Position numbers and translations under genes: made by a program. Positions 47,247 to 57,132 of a stretch of DNA of 64,000 nt are shown here, in pieces. The DNA lies in assembly GCF_018446385.1 (NCBI RefSeq), contig NC_055986.1:78825659-78889658 (forward strand), given 5' to 3'. The notes beneath the pieces were generated by a model. That model saw only the letters and a list, made by a program, of their open reading frames with translations. It was not told where the DNA came from and did no database searches. Source of the DNA: Zingiber officinale (lineage: Eukaryota; Streptophyta; Magnoliopsida; Zingiberales; Zingiberaceae). How positions within the stretch are numbered: position 1 is the first letter of the stretch; every line of letters starts with the position of its first letter.

Positions 47247-47510
47247 TGTTAGAAGAAGAATAGGAAGAGAGCAAGAAATAATATGAAAATAATAAAATAT
47301 ATTGTTCATTAATATTTGCCTTAAGGACAATACAATATATAATGTTCAAAAAGTACTTGGTCAATTAACTAATTAATAAATAATAAAATTATTCTAAGAA
47401 TAATTCTGATAATAATTATAACAGAATTATTAGAATAATCCAAATACTAATATGATTTGATTTGGTAATTTGATCCGGTCAATTTTGATAATTCTGTTTT
47501 ATCTCTTTTA
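47247..47510 (-). repeat. 5' LTR, 264 bp
   Basis: It abuts the PBS on its left (plus coordinates) and the ATATG TSD on its right. Its identity with the 3' LTR dates the insertion as later than the host copia. Confidence 0.92.
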
Positions 47511-47606
47511 ATATGGACAACATTAGCATCATGGGTAGCCCACATTACCATGTTCTCATTGCCAACAAAATAAAATTTTGTCGAGTTATGGAATGCTTGA
47601 AAATTA

Positions 47607-48478
47607 TGATGATACAGCGGCAAAGGGGGGTTCACTAAAGATGAGTCAAGGATAGGACAAACGATCGACGTGGAAGTCAAAGCCAAGGTGGTCAAAAGTA
47701 GGGAATCACTTGGTCATCAAAGTTGGCCGAGCGGGTGGCAACGGGTCGATTGGATCGCTCATCCGACTGGGCGAGGAATCCCAGCTGAGTATCTCTCCTT
47801 CTCGACCGCCGTGATAGTTGGATGATTAGAGAGAGGAGTTCAAATGAATAATTGAGGCGACCAACTAAAGGCTAGTTCGACCAGAACGCCTGTCCGGTCG
47901 GATGAGGAACAACCTATCGAGTCGAATAATCATGAAGAAGAATAACCTTGAGCAACTGGGCGGGGAATCCCGACTGAGCAGCTCACCTACTCGACCAAAC
48001 AGTGAGATCCCTTCGCTTAGCTCATCGTATCCTTCTAGGAGTCAGTGTTGCTGACAACATGGCATGGTTAACAGGTAGATCATGCGGTGGAAACTTCTAC
48101 TGTCATATCAGGGATTTACACGCCCTGTTAAGGAAAAGTATCAGGGACACTTTTTGACTTGTCTTTTCATAGGATAGTTAGAAAAGCGTGCACATGATTT
48201 GAGAAGTGTGCACATTTGCTATTGGAGAACTATATAAAGAGAGTCCATGCACTGACGGTGGTACATTATTTGTGATTATGCTCTTGTTGCTACTACAGTT
48301 TCCTTTGATCTTCACTATCGCCAGTGACTAACTTGAGCATCAGAGAGCCAATACCGGTATCCCTTCCCTAGCTCGGCACTGACGTTCTTGGTTTTGTAGG
48401 GCAGAGTGGAGTCTTCACACGTTCAACCACAGATCCACATCCCCAATCAGTTGTCTTCACCATTTTCAGACAGGATCA
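47607..48478 (+). repeat. 5' LTR of the Tat-like element
   Basis: Aligns with 56286-57132 over its length (ATCACTTGGTCATCAAAGTTGG/ATCATCTGGTCATCAAAGTTGG and many more). It has a TATA box CTATATAAAG at 48230-48239. Divergence between the two LTRs is visibly high, so this is an old element. Confidence 0.85.
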
Positions 48479-49618
48479 TATGTCTATGGGAATTTAACTT
48501 ATATCTGAGACGTAAAGATGGAGGGCGTTGGATGACTTATGACTGTGACGTTGATGCAAGAGGAATTGGACATGTTGGTATGAGCACGAGCGACCAAGAT
48601 GTTAGAGCAGCAGCAGTAGGCGATAGCTAATTGCTAAGCAAATGAACCCATGGCGTCAGCAGCCGGATGACAGGTAGGGCATCAAGGCTGAGCGAAAAAC
48701 ACCACCGCTCACATACCAAACAACAAGCCGACCGACACATTTGGAGATGCACCAAATGCGCCGATCCCTTTTTATCGAGTGTTGTTCCACACCCCTTCAA
48801 AGGAACAAGGCCAACAGATAGAGAACAGGGATCCTCCTCTGACGATGCACCTAGGCTTGATGACTCCCCTGAGTGGATTAATAGACAATTCTCGTAGGTG
48901 ATCTTGGACAACCCAATACCATGACATTACATGTCATTGACGATCGGAGAGTACAATGGAACAACCAACCAAGAGGACCACTTGATCAAGTTCGACAATA
49001 CGACCACACTCCATCAATACACCGATAGGATGAAGTGCTGAGTCTTTCTCACCACTCTTTCTAGATTAGCACAGAGGTGGTTCAGATGACTGCCAATCGG
49101 ATCAATCCACAACTTCAAGGACTTCCGAGTGGCGTTTCTGGACCATTTTACTAGCAGCCACCGTTACCAAAAGATGAATATTAACTTGTTCACTGTGAAG
49201 CAAGAGCCCAAGGAAGCATTGAGGGTCTACATCAAGAGGTTCAACTAGGTGGCCATGGACATCCCATCGACCACCTTAGAGATCTTGGTAAGTGCCTTTT
49301 CACAGGGACTTACAAAGGGAAATTTCTTTCACTCACTCATCTTAAAACCACCAAAGGACTTCGACCGGTTGCTCTGGAAGGCTAGCGAATATGTCAACGT
49401 GGAGGAGGTCCAAGGAGCTCGAAAGAAGGAAGCCATTCCTGAGCCAACAGACGCCCCTGAGTGTCGGGTGGCTCAAACGCATCAACCACCAAAGGGCCCC
49501 CAAGCGGGAGCGACTCAGCCATTCCAAGAGCCCCAGGCCCACGCTGTGCAACATCTGGAAGTAGAGCGGTCGGAGGCCGCGAAAGGTAGACCTTGGACAT
49601 CACTTTTATGCTCTTATC
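48479..49618 (+). pseudogene. Tat-like gag, first part
   Basis: A retrotransposon gag domain is readable from about 48960: RWFR.LPIGSIHNFKDF, NLFTVKQEPKEALRVYIKRF (a stop at 49248 follows), then VAMDIPSTTLEILVSAFSQG and LKPPKDFDRLLWKASEYVNVEE. The CCHC-like finger (CSYH before the insertion, RSAMHNTRDC after it) is split exactly by the solo LTR at 49619. Isolated stops inactivate it. 48479-48960 is leader and an unclear N-terminal part. Confidence 0.82.
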
Positions 49619-51054
49619 TATTGGGGCCGGAAAGTAGCTAGAGGGGGGGGGGGGGGGGGGGAATAGCTCATCGCGTGCTTCGTGGTTAGCGTTGCTTGTT
49701 TCTTCAAAGATGTGCAGCGGAAATATACAAGAAACAAAATACAACACTAACAAATAGATTTTACTTGGTATCCACCTCACAAGAGGTGACTAATCCAAGG
49801 ATCCACACACTCACACACCCTCCACTATGAAACACACTCCTCTACGGTAACTACCGAAGGAGGAGAAGCCTTTACAAACTCTCAATACAAGAAGAAAGGA
49901 AAGGATATGAAATACAAGCAAAAGCTTACAATAAACCCTAACCCTAACTTCTCTTCTTGCTTTTGATCCGCCTCTTGACTTGGAAGAACCTCCAAGAATC
50001 TTCAAGAACTGGCGATCTGAACTTGAGAGAGAGCTGTGGAGTCGTTGGTGAAGATCGGAGATGAATCGTGTAAGCACTACTGAAGGAAACGCTCGCTTGC
50101 AGGTAAATACGACGCCAACGGTCGGATCCCGATCGATTGGATTGCTCCCAATCTATCGGGGAGGCTTTGGATCGATCAACCGATCGATCCAAAGTGCCTC
50201 TGTGCTCTCTGGAATAGCCTGGATCAATCGGTTGATCGATCCAAGGCTTATCATGCACAAACAGCAGCTCCTAATCGATCCACTGATCGATTGGGACCTC
50301 TGGATCGATCCACGGATCGATCCAAAGGGGTTCTGTTCGTGGGGACTCACCCGATCAATCAGCTGATCGATTGGGCATGATCCAATCGATCGACTGATCG
50401 ATCCAGATCTGCTGGATCAATCGGCTGATCAATCCAGATCTTGGTTTTTGCCCAAAAGTAAGTTCAAATCCCCCTAAACCAACATCCAGTCAACCATGAC
50501 TTGTTGGTACATAAAACCTAGTATCCGGTCACCCTTGACCAGCTAGGACTCTCTCACCAAGTGTCTGGTCAATCCCTTTGACTCACTTGGACTTTTCTCC
50601 TCTTGCCAAGTATCCGGTCAATCCCTTTGACCTATTTGGACTTTCACCAGATGTCTGGTCAACCTTGACCCATTTGGATTTCCCCGTGCCTGACTTCACT
50701 CACCAGGACTTCCCTTCTGCCTAGCTTCACTCACTAGGACTTTCACCTGGCTTCACTCACCAGGATTTCCCTTCTGCCTAGCTTCACTCACTAGGTCTTC
50801 TTATCTGCCTGGCTTCACTCACCAGGACTTTCACCTAGCTTCACTCACTAAGATTTTCAGTCAAGTATCCAGTCAACCTTAACCTACTTGACTCTCCTTC
50901 ACAATCTCCCCACATGAACAATTACTCCTGCAATGTTCATGTGTTGTCTACAAGTATTGTCAAACATCGAAACCAAATCATCAAGACTCAAGCTTGACTC
51001 ACTTCAAGCCCAGTCAAACAGGTCAACCTTGACCTAGGGAATATTGCACCAACA
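49619..51054 (-). mobile_element. Solo LTR, 1.4 kb, Sirevirus-like type
   Basis: Minus-sense LTR from TGTTGGTGCAATATTCCC at 51054 to GGCCCCAATA at 49619 (a drifted CA end), with perfect TSDs TTATC (49614-49618, 51055-51059). A run of about 18 G near 49645-49662 is the poly-C of this LTR family. GGATCGATCCACGGATCGATCC palindromes fill about 50110-50440, and the CTTCACTCACCAGG array fills about 50690-50860. Confidence 0.93.
50110..50440. repeat. Array of GGATCGATCC-type palindromes
   Basis: At least eight imperfect palindromes (for example TGGATCGATCCACGGATCGATCCA and CTGGATCAATCGGTTGATCGATCCAAG) lie in the same LTR position as in the related solo LTR at 10226-11839, but with a different core. 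Confidence 0.85.
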
Positions 51055-51948
51055 TTATCATCGTTCAGCGATGCATAATACCCGGGACTGCTACACTTAA
51101 GGTCAGTCTCAAGTCGACCAGCTCCTTGAGAATATCGTCGTCGTTCACCCTCTCTTGATAGGCATCACCGATGGTGATTTGGCAAATGTCATGAAGAAGA
51201 GAGGCCAACGACCGAGCATCGTCAACACCAGCCTCAGAATAGAGGTAATGTGAGTCCCGCCTGGGTTTTCACCGAGTAGGCTCGACCTTCAACATGGGAG
51301 GCAGAGAATAGGAGTAATGCTACACGGGACAACATTGGGATGATCGTCGGTGATCCAACGGATGGTGATTCCAACATGGCGAGGAAATTGTATGCCCCAC
51401 GATTAGAGATACATGCCATCGGGTGCAGTATGCAGAAGGCCAAGGGACCAGAGATCAGCTTTGGTCCTCGGGACTTAGTGGGGGTGGAGGTCCCTCATGA
51501 TGATGCCTTGATCATCCGAGCAGTAATAGCTAATTACAATATTCACCAAAATTTTATAGATATAAATAGTTTGGTGAATATCATATTCAAGAAGGCATTC
51601 GACCAGTTACAAATCGACCGGAGCGACTTGCAGCCTATGATGACACCACTATATGGGTTCACAAGCAATGAAGTATTGCTAATTAGTCAAGCTCAATTAG
51701 CCATATCACTCAGAGAGGAGTCACTCAGGCGGATAAGGACAACAAATTTTATCATGGTGGATGTGCTGTCCGCCTACAACATTATATTGGGTCGTCTGGC
51801 CCTGAACGAGTTCTGGGCTATAGTATCCACTTTTTGCCAAAAGATCAAATTCTTGGTGGACAAGTCGGTGGGTGAAGTCAATGGTGACCAACTAGCTGCT
51901 CAGTGGTGCTACATTAAGATGGTTAAGTCCAAGGCAAAGGCCACTTGA
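51055..51948 (+). pseudogene. Tat-like gag end and protease domain
   Basis: After the second half of the CCHC-like finger, an open frame from 51340 to 51948 encodes an aspartic-protease-like segment: ISFGPRDLVGVEVPHDDALI, then FIDINSLVNIIFKKAF where DTGSS is expected (both the DTG core and serines are altered), and LGRLALNEFWAI near the flap/second half. The frame is open over 200 codons, but the active site is lost. It stops before any RT. Confidence 0.8.
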
Positions 51949-52149
51949 AAGACATAGCGGTTGGAGATAAATGCGATTCTAGAAGAGCCTCCTATGCTAG
52001 TTTACGATGAAAAGGAGGAGGTCCAAATTCACCCCAGCCACCGAGCGGACTAAAAGGCTTCGTGAGCACATTCATGTAAATTGACAAAGTATTTTTCAGT
52101 AATGCAGGGAATAATGAATGAAAAATCAATTAAGTGTCCTAGACTCTTG

Positions 52150-55100
52150 CACCGATCGGCCAAGTTCAAAGTTGAGCGATGACTATAAACCCTTGATAAG
52201 GACTCCAAAACTGAAAATTGGCTATAAATTCAAGCACAATAGAGAAACAACAGTCGAGCAGCGACTATAAACCCTTGATAAGGACTCCAAAGCCGAGTGA
52301 CAGCTATAAACTCGAGCACAATGGAGAATCAGCAGTCGAGCGGTGACTATAAACTCTTGATAAGGACTCCAAAGCCGAGCAGCGGCTATAAACTCGAGCA
52401 TAATGGAGAATCAACAGTCGAGCGGTGACTATAAACCCTTGATAAGGACTCCAAAGCCGAGCAGCGGCTATAAACTCAAGCATAATGGACAATTAACAGT
52501 CGAGCGGTGACTATAAACCCTTGATAAGGACTCCAAAGCCGAGCAACGGCTATAAACTCGAGCATAATGGAGAATCAACAAACGAGCGGCGACTATAAAT
52601 CCTTAATAAGGACTCCAAAGTCGAGCGGCAGCTATAAACTCAAGCACAATGAAGAATCAACAGTCAAGCGACGACTGTAAATGAGTTAGTAAATAATCAA
52701 CAGTCGAGTGGCTACTATAAATCCTTGAACAGTGAAAGTCAAAAGTCAAGCGACGGCTATAAACATTCGCTACAAAATAATCAAGATGCTGAGCGACAGC
52801 TATAAACTCTTGTTATGAAAATAACTAGAAGCAAAGCGATGACTATAAACTCAAGCACAATGGAGAAACAACAATCAAGTGGAGACTATAAACCTTTGAT
52901 AAGGACTCCAAAATAAAGTGACAGCTATAAACTCGAGAGCAATGGAGAATCAACAATCGAGCGACAAATATAGACCTTGGGTTAGCGAATAATCAATAGT
53001 TGAGTGGCAACTATAAATTCTTGAACAGTGAAAGTCAAAAGCTGAGCAACTACTATAAACTCTCACTACGAAATAATCAAGAAGTCGAGTGGCGACTATA
53101 AACTCTTGTTACGAAATAATTGGAAGTCAAGCGGTGTAAAATACCGGAAATAGGCGAATATGATTAAGGGATTTTTTCGGAATTTTTGGAAATTTTTCGG
53201 GAATTTTTCGGAGCTCGTACGGATAAGTTCACGGGGATAAAAACGGGGCCCAGAAAAGCCTGTTTGGGCTACCCGATTTAAGTGAGGAATTGTTCCTTTA
53301 ATAAATTCTTTTATTAAATATTTCTTATTTCTTTATTCTCTCTTATATCGCCGAATCCCTCAGCCCCGATCCGCACCTCATCTCTTCCCCGACGCCGCCG
53401 ACTACTCCAAGCCCTAACCGCTGCCCTCTCCGCCGCCGTAGCCTTCACCCCTCGGTGCCCTAGCCACCCGGCGCTGACGCCGAGCACCGCTCCTCCCCGC
53501 TGCGTACGGTGATCCCGACTCCTCTGTGCCGGCACCCGAGCCTTAGAGCCGACGACCACCTTGTGTCCTAGCCGACTCCTTCCCGATGCCACTGCCCTAG
53601 GTTTGGGCCACAGCTTTGCATTTCCTTTCCTCTGCCCTTTGCTGTGGAGTTTACAGCCGCCGACCACAAATTTGCATTTCCTCTGCCCTTGATTCATTCA
53701 GCACCGTCGGCCACAGTTTTTCCTCAGCCTTCTCCACTGCACAGTGCTGACTACGACCTCACCTTGTGCCCTAGTGCTCTTTGCCTTTGATCAAGTCCAC
53801 GGTGAGGTTTTGTTTGGTTGGAAATTTAGTAGGTGCAAGGATTTTTATTTTTTGATCTGGTTTGCTTGTGGTGTGCTTTGGTCCAGCGATTCACCTGGTT
53901 GCCAGTAGCAACGATCTTGGCAGAGGATCATCAGAAGAGGGGCTGTGAGGAAGAGGTAAGGTGTAGTAATTATGTTCATGAGTACTTGGATTTAGGTTTT
54001 TGGATTTCTATCTAATGGTTTGTTTAGAGGTAAGGTGTATAAATTTGTTCTGGTATCAGGTTCGTATTTGGGAGAGTTTAAGTTGATTTAGGTTTAGACC
54101 TAAATCAAATTTTATAGTGGAACGAATTAGGGTTCTGGTAAATAAGGAATTTTCTTTAGCTATGTGATATATATGTAGCTAAATTAAATGTGGTTATTAC
54201 AGGACTGGTCGCGAGACGAGCATCTCGATATCGGATTGGACCTTTCTATTTTCGGAGGCGGGTACTTTTGACTTATGTCATTTGATATGCTTAGTAATTA
54301 AATTAACATGCTGCATTAATTGTGTTTCTTATCTGTTTTCGGTTAATCACTACCCAAATCTTACATGCTTGATTGATTGATTGGTTTTGCATCTCAGGTA
54401 TATTTTACCTGTTTATATATGCTTATAGGGGTAGTGATATGCCATGCTTGACCATGTTCAGGACCTAGGTTTTTATACCTTCTGTGTACCTTGATTTGAT
54501 ATGATTCTTTGACCTAGGGTGCACATTTCTATATATAAGGATTAGGTCAGGATGTTTATATGGTTATTGCCATGCATCATTTGCATGATTGCATGCTGTG
54601 CGATAGTCCGCTCCATTATTGCTGAGCACATCGCCAGTTACATGGATCTGCACACACCACCACTCATGGGTTAGTGGTCGATTCAGGCTGAGTGTGTTGC
54701 AGCAGGGACTCTGTTAGGCACCGTTGGTCCGCTCATGGGTAGTGTGACACAACGTGTTATCCGGCAGGGATTCCTCCCCGTCTTTGAGTACCGGGAGTTG
54801 AGAGCATTGCGCTCCCCCATCTATGATTTGGGGTAGGAGGATAGGTGTACTCCGACAGCATCCCGTCCACTCGGTCACTCATCAGGAGTAGTGACGACAG
54901 AGTGCACGGTTGTCACAGCCCTACCCACTCGGCCTCACTTTTGTATGAGATGATCGACTGGCGTCAGGGGTGACCAGGACGCATCATTGGCATCATATGC
55001 ATGATGCATTTATTGTTTGTGTTTGTGGTTGCTGCATTTATATGCTGCATATTGTTTGGATACCTATGTTTGACATGCATACAGGATTTCCTTATCCCTC

Positions 55101-56170
55101 GGACTGTTTGACCTTATACTCAGGACCTGGTTAGTACAGCATTCTCCTGTTTACTTCAGATGCATATTTATATCTTTCTTATATCAGGAGACTGTACGCA
55201 TGATTAGTGTTAGGTGTTATTTCTTTACTTTGCATATCAACTGTACCTGCTGAGTGTTGGACTCACCCCGCCTCCATTGTTGTTATTTTCAGGTTGATGC
55301 TGTCAGGAGGGAGTTCCAGTCGCTAGTCCCCACTGCACGTAGTGCTACTCCGCTGCTGGTTTTTGAGTTGTTTCATTTTAGCTTTTCGCTATCAGACATT
55401 ATTTTAGTTTTGTTTTGGACTTACATATGGATATTGTATGGAATCTTTCCGTTGGATGAACTTTTCGTATGATTTGGATTTACTCTACTACATGCCTGCC
55501 TGAACGGCAGAAGAGGTAAGAAAAAAATCGGATTTGGGCTTTACGAGTGTAGTTGAGTAGGGTTGATTTCGAGTCAGAGTATTATAACTGCGTGGTGATT
55601 GATTTTCATTACTGTTATTATTCCAGCCGCCTGTGGCTGAGTATTTAGTGCTTGTAGAAAATTTTGATTGTCCGCCGTACAGGGGAGATGCTGCCGAAAT
55701 TTTCTCGGACAGGGACTCTTCTGGGGGCGTGACAAGCGGCGACTATAAACCCAGGACCAATGTGAAATCAACAGTCGAGTGGCGACTATAAAACTTGACC
55801 AATGGTAATAGCAGTCAAGCGACGACTTTAAACCTAAGCACAAGGAAATTAAAAGTCAAGCGACGACTATAAACCCTTGGGCTACAAACAGCCAAGCAAC
55901 AACTTTAAACTCAAGTGCGGTTGAGAATCAACAACTGAATGGCGGTTATAAAATCGAGTGTCTACGCCATCAACAGCCAAATATCGGCTATAAAACTGAG
56001 TGTCTACGCCATCAATACCCAAATATCGGCTAAAAATAAGTGTCTACGCCATCAACAGCAGAGCGACAACTTTAAATTTGGGCAAAGTCGAGCGGCAACT
56101 ATAAAACCTTGATTGGCGGAGCTCAAAGTCGAGTGGCAGTCATAAGTTCCTAATTAGCGAAGACGTGAGC
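52150..56170. repeat. 82-bp tandem repeats in the 3' region, split by a solo LTR
   Basis: Units of 82 bp (AGTCGAGCGGTGACTATAAA, CCTTGATAAGGACTCC, GAGCAGCGGCTATAAACTCG) are regular at 52250-52580 (starts 82 or 83 bp apart) and degenerate on both sides. The array resumes at 55735-56170 beyond the solo LTR. Each unit holds two half-repeats that share GAGCGGCGACTATAAAC. Tandem arrays before the 3' LTR are usual for Tat/Ogre elements and can seed satellites. Confidence 0.88.
53135..55734 (+). mobile_element. Solo LTR, 2.6 kb, chromovirus-type
   Basis: It starts TGTAAAATACCGG, ends GGGCGTGACA and has perfect TSDs AGCGG (53130-53134, 55735-55739). It has a GC-rich leader (53340-53800), donor-like CCACG|GTGAGG and acceptor-like TTATTTTCAG|GTTGATGC (53802-55292). 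Its last 134 bases match the start of the window almost exactly. No coding domain. It is inserted in the 82-bp array of the Tat-like element. Confidence 0.95.
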
Positions 56171-56285
56171 CGAGCGACGGCTCTAGAATCGAGAATGTCT
56201 TATCAGACATAAAGGTCGTTGAAGACACTCCTTATCCAGTCAGTCGTATTTACAACCTCCTTTGACAAGACTTGATGGGAAGGCT

Positions 56286-57132
56286 TGTGATACGACAGTA
56301 AAGGGGGTCCACCAATGATGGGTCAAGGATAGGATGAGCGATCAACGTGAAAGTTAAAGTCAAGGCGGTCAAAGGCAGAGAATCATCTGGTCATCAAAGT
56401 TGGTCGATCGGATGGCAACGGGTCTACTAGATCACTCATCCGGCCAAGCGAGGAATCCCAATCGAGTGACTCCCTCTCTCAGCCGCCGCAATAGATAGAC
56501 GATTAAAGAGAGGAGTTCAGATGATCGACTGAAGGCTAGTCTGACAAGACCACCTGTCCGGCCGGACGAGGAACAACCTACCGAGCAGAATGACCGTGAA
56601 GAAGAACAGCCTAGAGCGACCAGGTGGGGAATCCTGGCCAAGCAGCTCACTCACTCAGCCAAAAAGTGGGACCCCTTCACTTAGCTCATCATATCCTTGC
56701 CACTGACATCATGACATAGTCAGCAAGCAAATCGTACGACAGAAGTTTCCATTATCATGCGAGGGATTTACACGCCCTGTTAAGAAAAAGTGTTATGGAC
56801 ACTTTATGACTTATCTTTTCATAGGACAGTTGCGAAAGCTTGCACGTGCTTTAAGAAGCATGTGCATCTGCTACTGGAGCACTATATAAAGGGGGTCCAT
56901 GCACCAGTGGAGGTATGCGTTATTTATGATTACGCTCTTGTTGCTGCTATAGTTTCCTTTGATCTTCACTATCGCTGGTGACTGATTTAAGCATCGGAGA
57001 GTCAACATCACGATCCCTTCCCTGTCCTAACACTGATGTTCTTGATTTTATAGGACGGAGCAGAGTTTTTACACGTTCAACTATAAATTCACATCTCCAG
57101 CTAGCTATTTTTAATATTTTCGGATAGAATCA
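56286..57132 (+). repeat. 3' LTR of the Tat-like element
   Basis: Partner of 47607-48478; TATA box at 56882-56891. The right edge is set by comparison with the 5' LTR (GATAGAATCA versus ACAGGATCA) and is good to a few bases. Confidence 0.82.

Larger units (their letters stand above)
43102..47510 (-). mobile_element. Ty1/copia with 264-bp LTRs, Ale/Retrofit-like, relatively young
   Basis: This two-LTR element of 4409 bp has TSD ATATG (43097-43101, 47511-47515) and lies inside another copia's LTR. LTRs 43102-43365 and 47247-47510 are both 264 bp and I count nine differences by eye. Minus-strand PBS TGATATCAGAGTC (47234-47246) directly abuts the 5' LTR and PPT GTCGGGGGA (43366-43374) abuts the 3' LTR. 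On the sense strand the LTR begins TAAAAG rather than TG, in both copies. Most of gag is missing, so it depended on helper proteins. Confidence 0.93.
26095..47567 (-). mobile_element. Minus-strand Ty1/copia, 21.5 kb span with nested insertions
   Basis: Matching LTRs at 26095-26425 and 42810-47567 (the latter split by another copia), both flanked on the outside by AAATA (26090-26094, 47568-47572), define one element. Reading right to left: 5' LTR, PBS TGGTATTAGAGC (42797-42808), a leader of about 2.2 kb with a small ORF, gag, protease, integrase, part of RT, then a Sirevirus-type LTR fragment carrying a chromovirus, about 115 bp of 3' UTR, and the 3' LTR. The RT C-terminal half and RNase H are missing, evidently lost by a deletion that also cut the inserted LTR. 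LTR size (about 340 bp) and gag type suggest an Ivana/Oryco-like lineage, tentatively. Confidence 0.88.
42810..47567 (-). repeat. 5' LTR of the 21.5-kb-span copia, split
   Basis: The LTR occupies 42810-43101 and 47516-47567 (about 344 bp in all) around the inserted copia 43102-47510. Comparison with the uninterrupted 3' LTR at 26095-26425 gives the empty site directly: GGAAATATGACAACGTGGGC there, GGAAATATG[insert]ATATGGACAAC here. Confidence 0.88.
47607..57132 (+). mobile_element. Tat-like Ty3/gypsy, gag-protease only, non-autonomous
   Basis: LTRs 47607-48478 and 56286-57132 (about 870 and 850 bp) flank gag, a protease-like domain and a long tandem-repeat 3' region. There is no RT, RNase H or integrase. 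The sequence after the 5' LTR (GTCTATGGGAATTTAAC) resembles the GTCTGTGGGAA part of the primer region seen in many plant gypsy elements. PPT GATGGGAAGGC precedes the 3' LTR. It contains two later solo LTRs (49619-51054, 53135-55734). TSDs are not clear. The layout resembles TR-GAG-type elements that move with enzymes supplied in trans. Confidence 0.8.

Noticed and set aside
53314..53697. 127-codon minus-strand ORF, Arg-rich
   Set aside because: It lies in the GC-rich leader of a solo LTR, has no known domain, and runs opposite to the LTR promoter.
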